64,000 nucleotides of DNA from Amphiura filiformis (lineage: Eukaryota; Echinodermata; Ophiuroidea; Amphilepidida; Amphiuridae). This document shows, one piece after another, positions 39,985 to 51,706 of this stretch (positions within the stretch are counted from its first letter, which is position 1; each line of letters opens with the position of its first letter). Location of the stretch: contig NC_092628.1 of the NCBI RefSeq assembly GCF_039555335.1, positions 64,055,235-64,119,234 on the forward strand, read 5' to 3'. Below the pieces are notes generated by a model, which worked only from the letters and a program-made list of their open reading frames with translations, was not told where the DNA came from and searched no databases. A program made the position numbers and the translations under genes.

Positions 39985-40244
39985 AACCAATGACAATAAC
40001 CAACTACGTTTATAGGATTATTTCTATCCTAAAGCTCAAATTTCAACATTACTTTCCAAAATACTTAAAGAAAAAAAACACATTGCAAATTGGAATAGAT
40101 ATCCCCAGTACCAAATACCAAACCATCCCGAGAATGTCATGCAGCAAATTGTTTGTTTGTTTGTTTGTTGGTTGGTTTAAAGGGTCGCTCCGTGTGGAGA
40201 CACATTTGGGTCCTGATAGGCTCAGGCTCCAACAAAATGCTCAA

Positions 40245-43200
40245 GAAATCGTGTGTTCCTTCGAGTTGTTGGAACAGAATTAATTTCTTCATATCGTTAT
40301 GTAATATATAGCTGTGGTATAAAACATGATAAAAGCATTGCACGTGTTGCTAGTTGGAACTTTGAATAGGAATGTGTCCGCACCGCATTACGTGATATTC
40401 GTAGATACTCTCCTACCAATGCAGTATGCAGACAATAATAGACTCTCTCCCGTTGAATAATTCATCAGATTCAACAATAACCCTATTACAAAATTCAAAT
40501 CCCATACCCGGGTCTCATGCTAAAACACAGTTGCCCCTAAATTAACTGCAGAGAGTTGCAGTATCTGCGTAATAAGCATTAAGCTGCACTCAAGCCTAAA
40601 CCAAATGACAATTACAAATTATGCATGGCCAATTTGGCTTGAGTGGATCAAATGCCTAATTGGTGTATCGCTAAACAACAATCTGTCCATTATTTATATC
40701 ATGTTAATCACGTAAATATATTCACTCTATTTAGTAAGGAAGGAAAATGTTTTCGTTTCAAATTTTGTGATAAAATCAAAAAAGCAATACTATTGTTCAA
40801 AATTGGCTTAAAGTTTCTGAATACTATCAACATGCATAATATAATCCAATTGCAACATGATGAAATTAGCAGCAAGCTATGTTATTTACGTTAAAGTAAA
40901 GAATTTCTCTTTTAGTCTCTGACGAATAACATTTACATTGAGGCAATACTTTCGCGAGTTGCTATATAGATTTAAGTTGTGTTTTAGTCAACACTCGCTG
41001 TTTGACCCTTTATTCTTTCGCGATAATATTTCTAAGTCACCATTCCTTGTGGTAACACTAGCATCAACTCTAATATCCTTTTGCCCATTTTCAAACTTGC
41101 AGAAGGAGGACCACTATACGGCAAGACGACATTACTAATGCTGCTTGCTTTGTGTCGTAGCATTCATAATAGCGATGTTAATCTAAACAATATGTCAATT
41201 CCTAATTTATAATGGTATACTTCACCATATCGCCCCATCCCCAATGTGGCATAGTTGCTCCCCGTCTTGTCTATTTAAAAGCACATGTTACCTTGCTGAA
41301 ACATTTTAATGAAACATTTAAAAGTCTATATATCTCGTCTGACTACATTACATTGCTAATATGATGTAACGTGAACACCCTTATAAAGCACTGCAATGAA
41401 TATCCCATTACTTTATAGCTTGCATTTATGTATCCTGCGATATCGTAGTAATGCAAAGAACAGGTTTTATACTCTTACGTTGTATTCATAGAGAGAGGAT
41501 TAACGCTGATCCATTATTTATTATTGCAACCATGTGATTTGGGACTGTCGTACTGATGTTGGGGGTGGTTTGAATTGGTTTCCCAATCAATCCAGTTTTG
41601 AGTTATGTCCGGTCTGGAGTTGTTAGGTCTTTGGTTGCATAAGATTTGTTGTTAAAACTGTTGTTAACTTAAACTACAGATATTCATTTGTAACTTTAAA
41701 TCTGGAGTACAATATTACAATTAGGTTCAAGACGTCACAAGATATAGAATGTGTTTTCGATCTCTGTTTAGTTCATGTTATCATAGAGTATTGAATATCT
41801 GACTGCGAAGGTACAAGTGTGCAAAGATGAACAAGGAGATACTCAAGTGAATCCGTTTTTAAACTATATCTCAACGTGACATTAGGTGAAATTATCGAAC
41901 CTGCTACGTCCATTTGACGAACCATGGCATGGCGAGACGACTAATATTTGAAGAGAAGGCCGACAGGTTATCACTTTGGCCGCTTGTTTTAACGAGGTGC
42001 ACGCACAGGGCCTCCCTATGTTTTAGACCCTTTTAACTTGAAACCTCCTTTATGAATTCAGCAGATTATGCGGACTTGTTGCTTGGCATTTAAAACGACC
42101 CTAAGTGATTAAATTGGACATTGGCTATACTATGTACCACTACACATTCAATGTCACGATACAAACCAATGGCATGGTAAAAAGGACTTTACACAAAGTA
42201 TCAGGGTTTAAACTTCTAACCCGCTGAAAACGTCTGATATGTATTTTGTCATGTGGAGGCTCTTGATATACCAATACTTATGATCTGGATTTTGACATGA
42301 TTTATTTTCAGAATAAAGTTAAATTTGCAAAAACTGTAGGATTTGTGTCCAACTTTGAGTACTCCTTCTTTAAGCCAGTTTTTCGAAATATTCTGTACAA
42401 TAAACATCAACTGCACCCAACGTACCTGATGATACAAAGTACATTATGACCTTGAAGATGCTTTTGATGGTGAACTGGTGAATATTACCGTCATAAAATA
42501 AAATTGGTATCTGATTATGATAAAAATTCAGCAAAGTAAATTTGCTTTCATTATGTTAGTATACTTAAGTGAAAATTGAGATTCAATTTCCATAAATAGC
42601 CACATAAACTAGAAGCAAATAAAATATGTTGACATGTTTAACAACTATACCAGGCAATGTGCTGACATATCGCCTTGAATTTCTGCAGCTCGTTTGTTTG
42701 TTTATATAAAAGTATCCATTAAAGAAATAACCAGGACGTAACGATGACGGTCAGGCTCACTCGAGTAAGGAGATCTGAAAATTCAAACCTATCAAGCTGA
42801 GGGGTTATTTTAACACATCAGATACCGGATAATTAGAGCAACTTGATATCTTTCAACTCTGAGTCTGAAGTTGCACCCTACGGACGGAGATAGCACCTAT
42901 GCAATTTAATTACTAACGATTTTGTCTTGCGCTCCATTGACTTATAAAGATAAGTTACACTACATAAAGAAAGATTTTATCAACCGCCAGAACCTAATGC
43001 GCAGCAGATGCCAAGCCAAGCCAAGATCATGATATTATATTAACGTGATTAAGGCAATCTAAGAATTGTATTTGATTATGTACATACCAATTTCCGCGGC
43101 GCCAAGATAAAGTATGATTATTCGCAATATTACTATGAATGAAAAGAACATTCATCATAATAGTAATGACATTGGGCAAACGTTGCAACGTTAAACGCAT

Positions 43201-44590
43201 AGGTTAGAGCTTTTGGGCCACGTATTGTGCGTCCATTATAAGCGCCTGAAATTCGAAGTGTTCTACAAAATTACAACAAGGTATCCAGCACTTTAAAAAA
43301 ATCTGATCGGAACTTAACTTGCAAAATTGCCTTTAGATTGGCCTTTTGGCTTTTCAAAACGTATAAAACTTACACTTACACTTTTAACCATGACTAGTGA
43401 CTCAAGAACCTTAGAACCACAAAACATAACACAGTACAATATTAATGCAATCCGATTAGATGCATGCTCCCTTTCACCAAGATATTTGGAATTGTCAGCA
43501 ACGTATTCACACACACTACATGGGCTCAGTGGAAACTCCTTATAAACTAAAGTTTGGAAAGTTTTTTCAAGCATCTATATCTCAAATTATTTGTGACATG
43601 TTCATATATCGTGTTGCATATCAATGGATATCTACTTTATTCTCCTTTACAATGACACCACATTTGAAACAATCACCCTTTTCACGCCTGAGTACACGGC
43701 GTCTTGTGAATGTAGTGGGGTCTCAAACCGAATATGCCAAATTGACCATTAGTCCGGGCAGCAAGCTCCAATCCCATATCTCTACAATCTGGGACCTAAT
43801 GCAATCCTCCAAGATGACAACGCTCAAGATGACGACGAGTCCTGGTTGAGGAATGGATTACCGTTCCACAGCAACGTGTGACAGGTTGATGAGCACAGAG
43901 CAGCATAAGGAGGCGGTACCTGGCTGCTGTGGCTTCGTATGGTTTTCCACCCCTATTGAGGTTAGTTCCTAGTGTTGTTTGAGCACAGAATAATTGTCAA
44001 TTTGACACATTCTGTTTGAAACCCCACTACATTCACGAGACATGTACTCAGCCATGAAAAAGGTGATCATGTCAAAGGTGGTGTCATTGGAAAGGAAAAT
44101 AACGTAGCTATCCATTGATATGAAATACGATAGGAACATGTCACAAATAATCTGCGATATAAATGATTGAAAAAACTTTCCAAACTTTTGTTGAGGAGTT
44201 TATTAATGTGGCATCGTGGATAAAAGTGTTAATCGCTGAAGTCAAGTGGTAGGTGTATTATATTTTAAAACAAAATCTCCGGGAAATTCATAGAGTTGCA
44301 CTAATATGTCAGTATGTGTAACGATTCTTGGTTAATGATCAAATGTGTAAGCTTGACCTTGACCAAAAAAACCAGCTGTTGATATTTAAATATAATTTTT
44401 GAATGTCCCATACTAGGCCTGTGTCTATAACACATTTAATGCATAAATGCGTGAGTGAAATTATAATAGGAATTAATTATGTACGCAACGTTGGCCAACA
44501 GCCCTTTTAGAATGCGTCGCGTGTGTCCGTTTGTCGTTCCATTTCAGATTTCCCCCTAAAAATCACCTACGAATTGAAATTTAAGGAAAA
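40245..44590. repeat. B block, copy B3
   Basis: A recent copy of B2 from TCGAGTTGTTGGAACAG onward. It carries a private Tc1-like remnant at 43545-44200. Several short frames resemble those in B2 but are shifted by indels. Confidence 0.85.
43545..44200 (+). mobile_element. Tc1/mariner-like element, internally deleted, with transposase C-terminal remnant
   Basis: It is flanked by TA on both sides and absent from B2, which reads CCTTATATTAATG. The ends are inverted copies around AAAGTTTGGAAAGTTTTTTC, and the arms run about 210 bp, including GAATGTAGTGGGGT / ACCCCACTACATTC. The roughly 230 bp centre translates to fragments typical of the Tc1 transposase C-terminus: IWDLMQ, then EEWITVPQQRVTG and, in a shifted frame, IRRRYLAAVASYG. 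Stops and frameshifts make it inactive. Confidence 0.75.
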
Positions 44591-45185
44591 TGTATTCAAC
44601 CAATAAAGGGGAGTCACACGTGACGTCATCTAAAATAGTTTGTGATAAGTTCGTTCGTGACTTCATTTCTTATTGAAAAAGCAATCGCATTCTTGTGCAA
44701 ATGTAGTATCACGTTTATCCCTAGGGAAATGCTACAAGAAAATAAATGCAATATAGTTCAGCAAGTCAAAAGCATTTATGAGATTTTGGGATACTTCAAT
44801 CAATATACATTAAGAACCGCTAGATCATGGACACCTGTGGTGAAACGTCAATAAAATTAATGACTTCCTTAGATCAATCCTGAATAAAAAAAATTCAGAA
44901 GTAAGAATTGTGATGTTGACATACTAAATGTGCACAAATGCTTTAGTTCTCGTCCAAATCCCTAATGTGATTGCATCTTTATTCCCTGAATTAAGTACCT
45001 AGCGACTCTAGCACCTCTTCATTGGTTCAATTTCTCTTTTGTTTCTCATTATTTACCTAGAGTCTCTTGGTTTGAGGTTTCGGAAAAACGCAATGCACGG
45101 CAACACTGACAAAAATACACATGTGCTGTTTATTATAACCTTGAAAACCTTTACAAAAAGTTGGATACAATAAACTGAATTTAGT

Positions 45186-45200
45186 AGGTCATTGTGACCT
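45186..45200. promoter_or_regulatory. Perfect AGGTCA inverted repeat, 3 bp spacer (nuclear-receptor-type site)
   Basis: The sequence AGGTCATTGTGACCT matches the palindromic consensus bound by steroid-type nuclear receptors. No promoter is identified nearby, so function is not shown. Confidence 0.45.
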
Positions 45201-45308
45201 ATTATAGGTGTATCATTTGACCTACTTTTTTTGTCAAGGGTGTTACTACAGGTACGGAATAAAGACTCACATAAGTGAGTACCGATGACCAGTCTGACCT
45301 GTGTAAAT

Positions 45309-45323
45309 AGGTCAGTCTGACCT
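45309..45323. promoter_or_regulatory. Perfect AGGTCA inverted repeat, 3 bp spacer
   Basis: The sequence AGGTCAGTCTGACCT is identical to the site in C1 at 38138-38152. It lies 109 bp from the preceding site. Confidence 0.45.
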
Positions 45324-45461
45324 ATGTAAGCGAAGTGATGGGACTCGTTTGGCAGTTCTACGACATTGGGTGTGAGTCTCTGCACAGATTCACTTGAAGG
45401 AATAACATGTCATGTGACCCATTATACATGTGTCATATGGTGACTCAAAACTGGACTTAGT

Positions 45462-45476
45462 AGGTCACCGTGACCT
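45462..45476. promoter_or_regulatory. Perfect AGGTCA inverted repeat, 3 bp spacer
   Basis: The sequence AGGTCACCGTGACCT is the third site in 300 bp of C2. The C0 counterpart (37055-37069) has one mismatch. Confidence 0.45.
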
Positions 45477-46429
45477 ATTATAGGTTCGTCATGACCTACT
45501 TTATTTGTCAAGGGTGTCACTACAGGGACGGAATAAAGACTCACATTCGTGAGTGCCGGTGACCCACTTACAATTTTCTGTGAAAGTGTCGTAAAAACGT
45601 TAATAAAGGGCTCTCATTGGATTGTGACATCCAGGGGTAAACATTCTACTCTTTTTGAAACAGACTGAGACCATATCCGATCCATTATCATATATTGGCA
45701 TCAGTCCAGTCTATAATTTAATGATCTTTTTCGAGAACATGGTCTGTGATGGTGAATTGTTGAATTGGGATATTTTCTGATGAATACTACAGTGGATTTT
45801 ATTGCAGAATAATGGTAAAGTTACGTCCAAGCAAACAGAGCGCCATTATCTGATTATAATTATGCTATTTCAACCAGTTGAGGATCGTTCACTTTTGATA
45901 GCAACGATTTTAAAAATCTGTAATCGTGATGACATTATTAGCCGTATCATGCCATACGCGTAATTGAAAATCTATCAAGTTGATTAAAATAACCTGATAT
46001 ATTATTATAATGGCGCATACAAAGTATAGTGAGAGTGATAATGTTGACAGTTAGTAATATGATACGAAAAAGCGTATCTCTTTTGTTTAATTATCCGGTC
46101 TTGACATCTGCACAGTTAGAAAAAAACGTTAGAAGAAACGTGATAAGTAGGTGTGCGGATTGGAGTCACTATACGCAATCTTAAAGACTCAATATCTATG
46201 TCACTATTAAAGGCGTACTAAATACAAATGTCACGTCAAATATCTCATTGTGAAAATATGATTTGGGTCTCCAGCAACATAAACCAATTACGCTTATTGA
46301 TAGAATTATTTCTATTCTGAAGCTCAAATTTTAAAAGCTTAAATTTCAACATTACTTTCCAAAATATTAAAAACAAAAAAACAAACAACAACAAAAAAGC
46401 ACCATTAAAACAGCGATCGTAAATTGGAA

Positions 46430-46722
46430 TTCGCCATAGAAGTGACACAATTAATCGGATTAACTACCATAGCAATAGAGAAATACAATTTTGAATATAT
46501 CGCTCTGCACTACAACGTTCACAATGTCAAAGAACAGCTGATCACTCGCACCTGTAAGATTAGTATCTTTGAAAAGAGCGGTATTGTATTCAATCTATGT
46601 TTGCTGACATACACAAGTGATTAGTGCAATCTGCTTGTAGTGCAGGGGGATCTATTCAAAAATAGTGTATTCCTCTATTGCTATGGTAGTTAATCAGATT
46701 ATGACGTCACTTCTACGGCGAA
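46430..46722. mobile_element. 293 bp inverted-repeat element (MITE)
   Basis: The ends TTCGCCATAGAAGTGAC and TTCGCCGTAGAAGTGAC (inverted) are followed by arms of about 65 bp. C1 has the empty site ATTGGAATAGATATCC. The flanking duplication is ambiguous (GAA or none). Confidence 0.78.
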
Positions 46723-47221
46723 TAGATATCCCCAGTACCAAATACCATATCGCTCTCCTTGCCTACTTTGATGCAGTCCAGCATAATGATCTTTTTCTAG
46801 AAGATGGTCTGTGATGGCGGATTGTTGAACGTAGATTGGGATGTTTTTCTGATGGATACTACAGTGGATATGTTATTGCTGCATAATCGTAAAGTTACGT
46901 CCAACCAATCAGAGCACCATCACACACCGACATCGCCTGGTTAATAATTACATTGTACAGCAGAAACACTAAAATGAATACACGGGATCGATACACGTGA
47001 ATGTGCTATGCACGATTTGATATTCAGACGATAAATCTTTGGATACCGGGGTAGAAAATGATGAATATCTCCCGTATTTTTTTTTTTTATTCTAAAGAAG
47101 CCATATTTTTTTAATTGCACTTGAACATATTTGTTGAAAGGATATGATAGTCGTTAGCTTGCGTATTGAGAAAGAAGCGTGCGTATTGAGCTCAAAAAAC
47201 TGACAAAAATTCTGATTTTAT

Positions 47222-47830
47222 ATGTGCCGAACTATAGCGCAGCGTAGGCTAGCTGCACTCACTCTTATTAGACTTATTCTTGAGTATGGAGCCGCTATAT
47301 GGGACCCATATACTCAAATTATCATTGATAAGCTTGGATTTATTCAGAGGAGAGCTGTTAGGTTTATTATGAATGAGTATGGCCGTTACAGCAGTGTGAC
47401 AGATATGATGTCCAAACTAGACATTGAACCCTTGGTTAACCGTAGGAAAATTGCTAGGCTCGCTAATTTCCACAAGGCACGGGAGGGTCTCCTTGCAATC
47501 CCGGTACAAAAACTACTTCGCCCGGTCACTCGGTTCTCACGCCGCTCAAATATCAATAGCTACATACCAGTTCAAGCCAATAGAGACTGTTTTCTGAACT
47601 CATTTATTCCGACAACGATAAGAGACTGGAATTCACTACCTCAACAGCATCAACGACAGCAACCTCTTCAAGCAAGCAATAACCAACCTCTACCTCAAAT
47701 AACTCATCTCATCATAGCGCACCACCAACCCTATCCGCGTTACCCCTTCACAAAGGGGAGTTGGATAGAAAGCCTACAAGACAAGACAAGACACTCACTC
47801 GTGGAGGCAGTCTAAAAGCAGATGACCTCA
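47222..47830 (+). pseudogene. LINE (CR1/L2-like) reverse transcriptase C-terminal fragment
   Basis: An open frame of 197 codons reads RLILEYGAAIWDPYTQIIID, then QRRAVRFIMNEYGRYSSVTDM, then SFIPTTIRDWNSLPQ. These are C-terminal features of CR1/L2-type retrotransposon proteins, downstream of the polymerase. The polymerase and endonuclease are missing, so the element is 5' truncated and inactive, although the remaining frame is open. It lies in the insertion that splits C3. Confidence 0.88.
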
Positions 47831-48242
47831 TGGCGTATACATGCTCACTCACACACAGAGAGGTCAATTACCAGGCTATTGTCAGTAGCCTTAGTCGGAT
47901 GTCCCTCGGCTCATTATGCGTCTCAAAACTATTAAACAGGTCGGAACAAAATAGCCATGCGTGGCTGTGGATTCAACCTACCATGGCGATTTCTGCCATG
48001 AAGATATATCGGGGCGATGACACTGTGCATCATATGCTATTTACGTCAACCAGTTGAGGATCTTTCATTTTTGATACAACGATTTTCTATTAAAAATCTC
48101 TAATCGTGATGACATTATTAGCCATATTATCATGTCATACGCGTAATTGAAAATCAAGTTGATTAAAAAAACCTGATATATTATTATAATGGCGCATACA
48201 AAGTATAGTGAGAATGATAATGTTGACAGCCTGAGTTAGTAA

Positions 48243-48809
48243 TACTAGCAGATCACCCGTATTTCGCGGTTCGTAAATGCATAGAGTTTGGACTTTATTT
48301 ATTAGTAAGTTAACTAAGTTTTACTTGAAATCTTTGCATGTTGTGACCATGAAGATGAAATTGAAGATGAAATTGCTGAAGACATGAGGGGAGAAATCCC
48401 CTCCCGTTAAGAATAAAAGTCCCCCATATAATTGTACAGCGACTAAAAAAATGTGACTAAAATAAGATAACTGTAAAATCTCCTCTCTGTACGACTAACA
48501 GTAGGCCTATCATACTGAAGGACTACATTGACCGTAAAAACGACATCCTCCTCCACTGGTAGGAGTGCACAGTAAAACAAATTTGCCTTGTTGGACTACT
48601 TTTATCCTCTTACTTGTAGGGACAACACAGTAAAAAGAGAAAAAATCCTCCGGCCCCCTATACGATTACATGTTAACGCATGTCCCCAGGAGGACTTCAT
48701 TAAATAACATCTCCCCTGGTAGGACTACACATTACAACAACAACAAAAATACTCCTCATAGGATCTATGAATAAACATTGAATCATTATGTAAATAAGAT
48801 AACAGCCAC
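48243..48809. other. Decayed repeat inside C3 insertion
   Basis: The sequence is unlike other C copies. Words such as GGTAGGA and CACAGTAAAA recur irregularly every 60-70 bp (48490-48760). It begins ACTAGCAGATCACCCGTA. No gene or known element was recognised. Confidence 0.4.
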
Positions 48810-48811
48810 TA

Positions 48812-49694
48812 CAGCCTGTCTCAAAAAAAATTGTGCAAGTGAAAGGCGCCCTCTTTGGCGATTAGAAAATATTGTTGTGACTTTAATAATGCTTACATCG
48901 ATGTCAAGGGCATAGTCTTAGCTCTCAAATGCCGTTTAGTCTGTTCAATTTGCTTGTTTTAATCTCGAGATATGCTTACTTAACAACGAAAGGGTAAAAT
49001 CACAATTGTGCCACTTTTACTAGGGAAGAGGGCTGTACATGTAAATCAATGATAGCATCAAGTTTATCAAGAGTTCCTTCGTGAAATCAAAAGAATGCAT
49101 CAATTACACAACAATACAAAATTGTTTTTAATGTTATATCATGATAAAAGGTATAATGATTCTCTTTTTCCTCTTACGACAAATTAAACGATAAATAAAT
49201 ATTTCACATTCTGCTGTAAAATTAAATACATGACGTGCATGTCAATGATTTTATCATGGTAAATACTGGTTTTTTTTTGTCATTCAAGACATGTTAAAAG
49301 ACAAACAAATATTACACACTTATGGGTTAATGAACTTTGACAAGTTCATGAAATTTGACAAATTAATGAAATTAGACAAAATAATACACACATGCTGGTG
49401 TTGATGCGTCTAATGCACGAGCCCCGAAGGGGAGTGCATTAGACGCATCAACATCAGCTATTATTGATTTACATGTACAGCCCTATTCCCTAGTAAAAGT
49501 GGCACAATTGTGATTTTACCCTTTCGTTCTTAACTAAACATATCTCGAGATTAAAAAGAGTAAATTGAACAGAACAAACGGTATTTGAGAGCTAAGAATG
49601 TGCCCTTGACGTTGATGTAAGCATCATGTCACAACGGTATTTTCTAACCGCCAAAGAGGGCGCTTTTCACTTGCACAATTTTTTTTTGAGACTG
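48812..49694. mobile_element. TA-flanked foldback element with about 245 bp inverted arms
   Basis: The left end CAGCCTGTCTCAAAAAAAAT and right end (inverted) CAGTCTCAAAAAAAAATTG lead into long arms sharing GAAAGGGTAAAATCACAATT. TA lies on both sides (48810-48811 and 49695-49696), as expected for Tc1/mariner-type elements. The centre contains a hairpin of 19 bp perfect arms (about 49400-49453). There is no transposase, so it is non-autonomous. Confidence 0.82.
49394..49458. repeat. Hairpin with perfect 19 bp arms
   Basis: GTTGATGCGTCTAATGCAC and its exact inverse surround GAGCCCCGAAGGGGA, itself a small stem. It lies in the centre of the TA-flanked foldback element. Confidence 0.8.
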
Positions 49695-50562
49695 TATAAT
49701 AAGCTCAGGATTGAATAAACAATACCAGTGAGCTCCTGTGTATAATGATATGAGTGACCGGATATCAGACAAAAAAAATGACCCGCAAGTTCAAATACTG
49801 CAACCTTATTGGAGGTGATTAGTCCGAAAGGCCCTTTCAGTGCTTTTGAAACTAATTAACTTAATTAGACTCCCTTAACGTAAACAAAAACTAAATTTGA
49901 CGTTTTATTGAAGTGCGCACAACCTTGTTCTTCGCATCACAAAAGTCAGTTTTCCGAAATAATGTAAACCGTAAAAGTTTTTAGCCTCACCAATTCGCCA
50001 GTTTCAGTAATCTCGCCAGTTTCAGTAATTTATAAAATATGATACGAGAAAGCGTCTCTTTTACTCTCTTTAATTACCCGGTCTTGACATCTGCGCAGTT
50101 AGACAATCATTACGTTGAAGAAACGTGATAAGTAGGTGTGCGGATTGGAGTCACTATACCCAATCTTAAAGACTCAATATCTATGTCACTATTAAAGGCG
50201 TACTAAATACAAGTATCATGTCAAGTATCTCATCGTGAAAATATGATTTGGGTCTCCAGCAATGTCGAAATGACAGGAAACATTAACCAATGACAATAAG
50301 CAATTGTGCTTATCAAAAGAATTATTTCTACCATAAATCTTAAATTTCACAATTCCTTTCCAAAATATTTTGAAGAAAAACAAACCCGCGCGATTGCAAT
50401 TGGAATAGATACCCCCAAATACCATAATATCCAGGACAATATCAAGCAATGTGTGTTTTTGTTTGTTTGTTTAAACGATCGCTCCGTGTGGAGACACACT
50501 TGGGTACTGATACAGGTTTATGCTCAAACAAAATGCTCAAGCCAGGCAAAAAGGTCTATAAG

Positions 50563-51370
50563 CATGCTGGCTTATATGGAAAGAGAAGTGAGAAACAAAT
50601 TTGAAGATAAAGAATAAAGAAATTCGAAAGAAGGTCATCACTCCCAACAATCAAGTGAACAATTTTACTACCATCAGGACATCCTTTGGGTCAAGAGAAA
50701 AGAAATGCTTAATCCAAAACTGCCACTCACGCCATTGTCTTGAACTAATAATGTATTCTCCAATTATTTTTCTTTCTTTCCTCCAGATGTTGTTGATATT
50801 GTTTTCTCGGAAAGTGAGCACACTGATTGAAAATGACCGAGATCGTTATCCGAGGATACCGATACCCATTTTCGTGATATAACGATGGCGATTATCACTT
50901 CAATATCACCCATCACCAATACACCGTCATCACCATTCACTACCAACTTGGCTGAGCTCAATACTTCAAGTACGGTAAGGTGTGCGGATATCGCTAATAT
51001 TTATATATGCATTAGGAAACGAATTTGGAGACCCGTTTGGAGAAAACCTTCTGTTAATAAAATACTATGCTGAGCCACCAGCCTGGGTGGTTCACGCTCC
51101 AGTAATTTCAGATGATTGAGCTCAGTAATACATCAAAGAATGTCTTCCAATTCATGAAAACAAATAGATAATCAGCTTATCGGATTAAAAGCTTAGAGGG
51201 AAGGTCTTGCTGCTCAGCGAGTGTTTGTAATTATCAGAAGGTTTTCTCCAAATTCATTTTCTAATGAGAAACAACCTGAGTACATTACGAATATCATACT
51301 GCAGTTACTGTCCGTTTTCCTATACACAATACACAGTGCTCTTACCATTGACGCATGACCTCTACAAATA
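50563..51370. other. Unique sequence, no supported gene
   Basis: The stretch 50840-50974 has an open Ser/Thr-rich frame (ending LAELNTSST) before a GTAAGG donor. Its phase would fit the downstream TM1 exon, but no GPS motif or clear acceptor supports it. I record it only as a possible exon. Nothing else was recognised. Confidence 0.3.
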
Positions 51371-51706
51371 GTGTATGTTAGAAGTATGGGGATTTGCCTA
51401 GTTAACGTCGCTGTGTGAAAAATAACCGGCCAATATTAAAAGTACTCTTCTAAAGTTCTAGAAAATATAGTTTTGTAACATGTCCTAAATTTTTAGCTAA
51501 TTTAGATGTTTGGAAATATTCGTACTTCGGTGTTTTAGTGTATGTTATAGGTAATAGTACATTGCCTAGTTAACGTCGCTGTGTGAAAAATAACCGGCCA
51601 ATATTAAAAGTACTCTTCTAAAATTCTAGAAAATATAGGTTTGTAACATGTCCTAAATTTTAGCTAATTTAGATGTTTGGAAATATGCGTACTTTGGTGT
51701 TTTAGG
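51371..51706 (+). repeat. 168 bp direct tandem duplication
   Basis: Two copies (51371-51538 and 51539-51706) share GCCTAGTTAACGTCGCTGTG and AAATAACCGGCCAATATT, with only a few differences. Non-coding. Confidence 0.85.

Larger units (their letters stand above)
37530..40244. repeat. C block, copy C1
   Basis: It is close to C0 and C2 over 37540-38810 and 39239-39530. Private insertions are a 424 bp terminal-repeat element (38815-39238) and a hairpin plus small transposon (about 39531-39984). The end, 39985-40244, matches C2 and C3 and includes a TTTG microsatellite (40149-40180). Confidence 0.82.
44591..46745. repeat. C block, copy C2
   Basis: It is continuous with B3, as C0 is with B2, so the B plus C pair was duplicated together. 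It contains three perfect AGGTCA inverted repeats and a private 293 bp element at 46430-46722. Confidence 0.82.
46775..50562. repeat. C block, copy C3 (interrupted by insertions)
   Basis: C-like sequence occurs at 46775-46925, 48030-48242 and 50037-50562. It is split by an insertion holding a LINE fragment (46926-48029) and by about 1.8 kb holding an inverted-repeat element (48243-50036). The final part matches C1 near 39240-40240. Confidence 0.78.

Noticed and set aside
50840..50974. Possible Ser/Thr-rich exon before a GTAAGG donor
   Set aside because: No convincing acceptor, stops in the preceding frame and no GPS motif. Noted only as a weak possibility.
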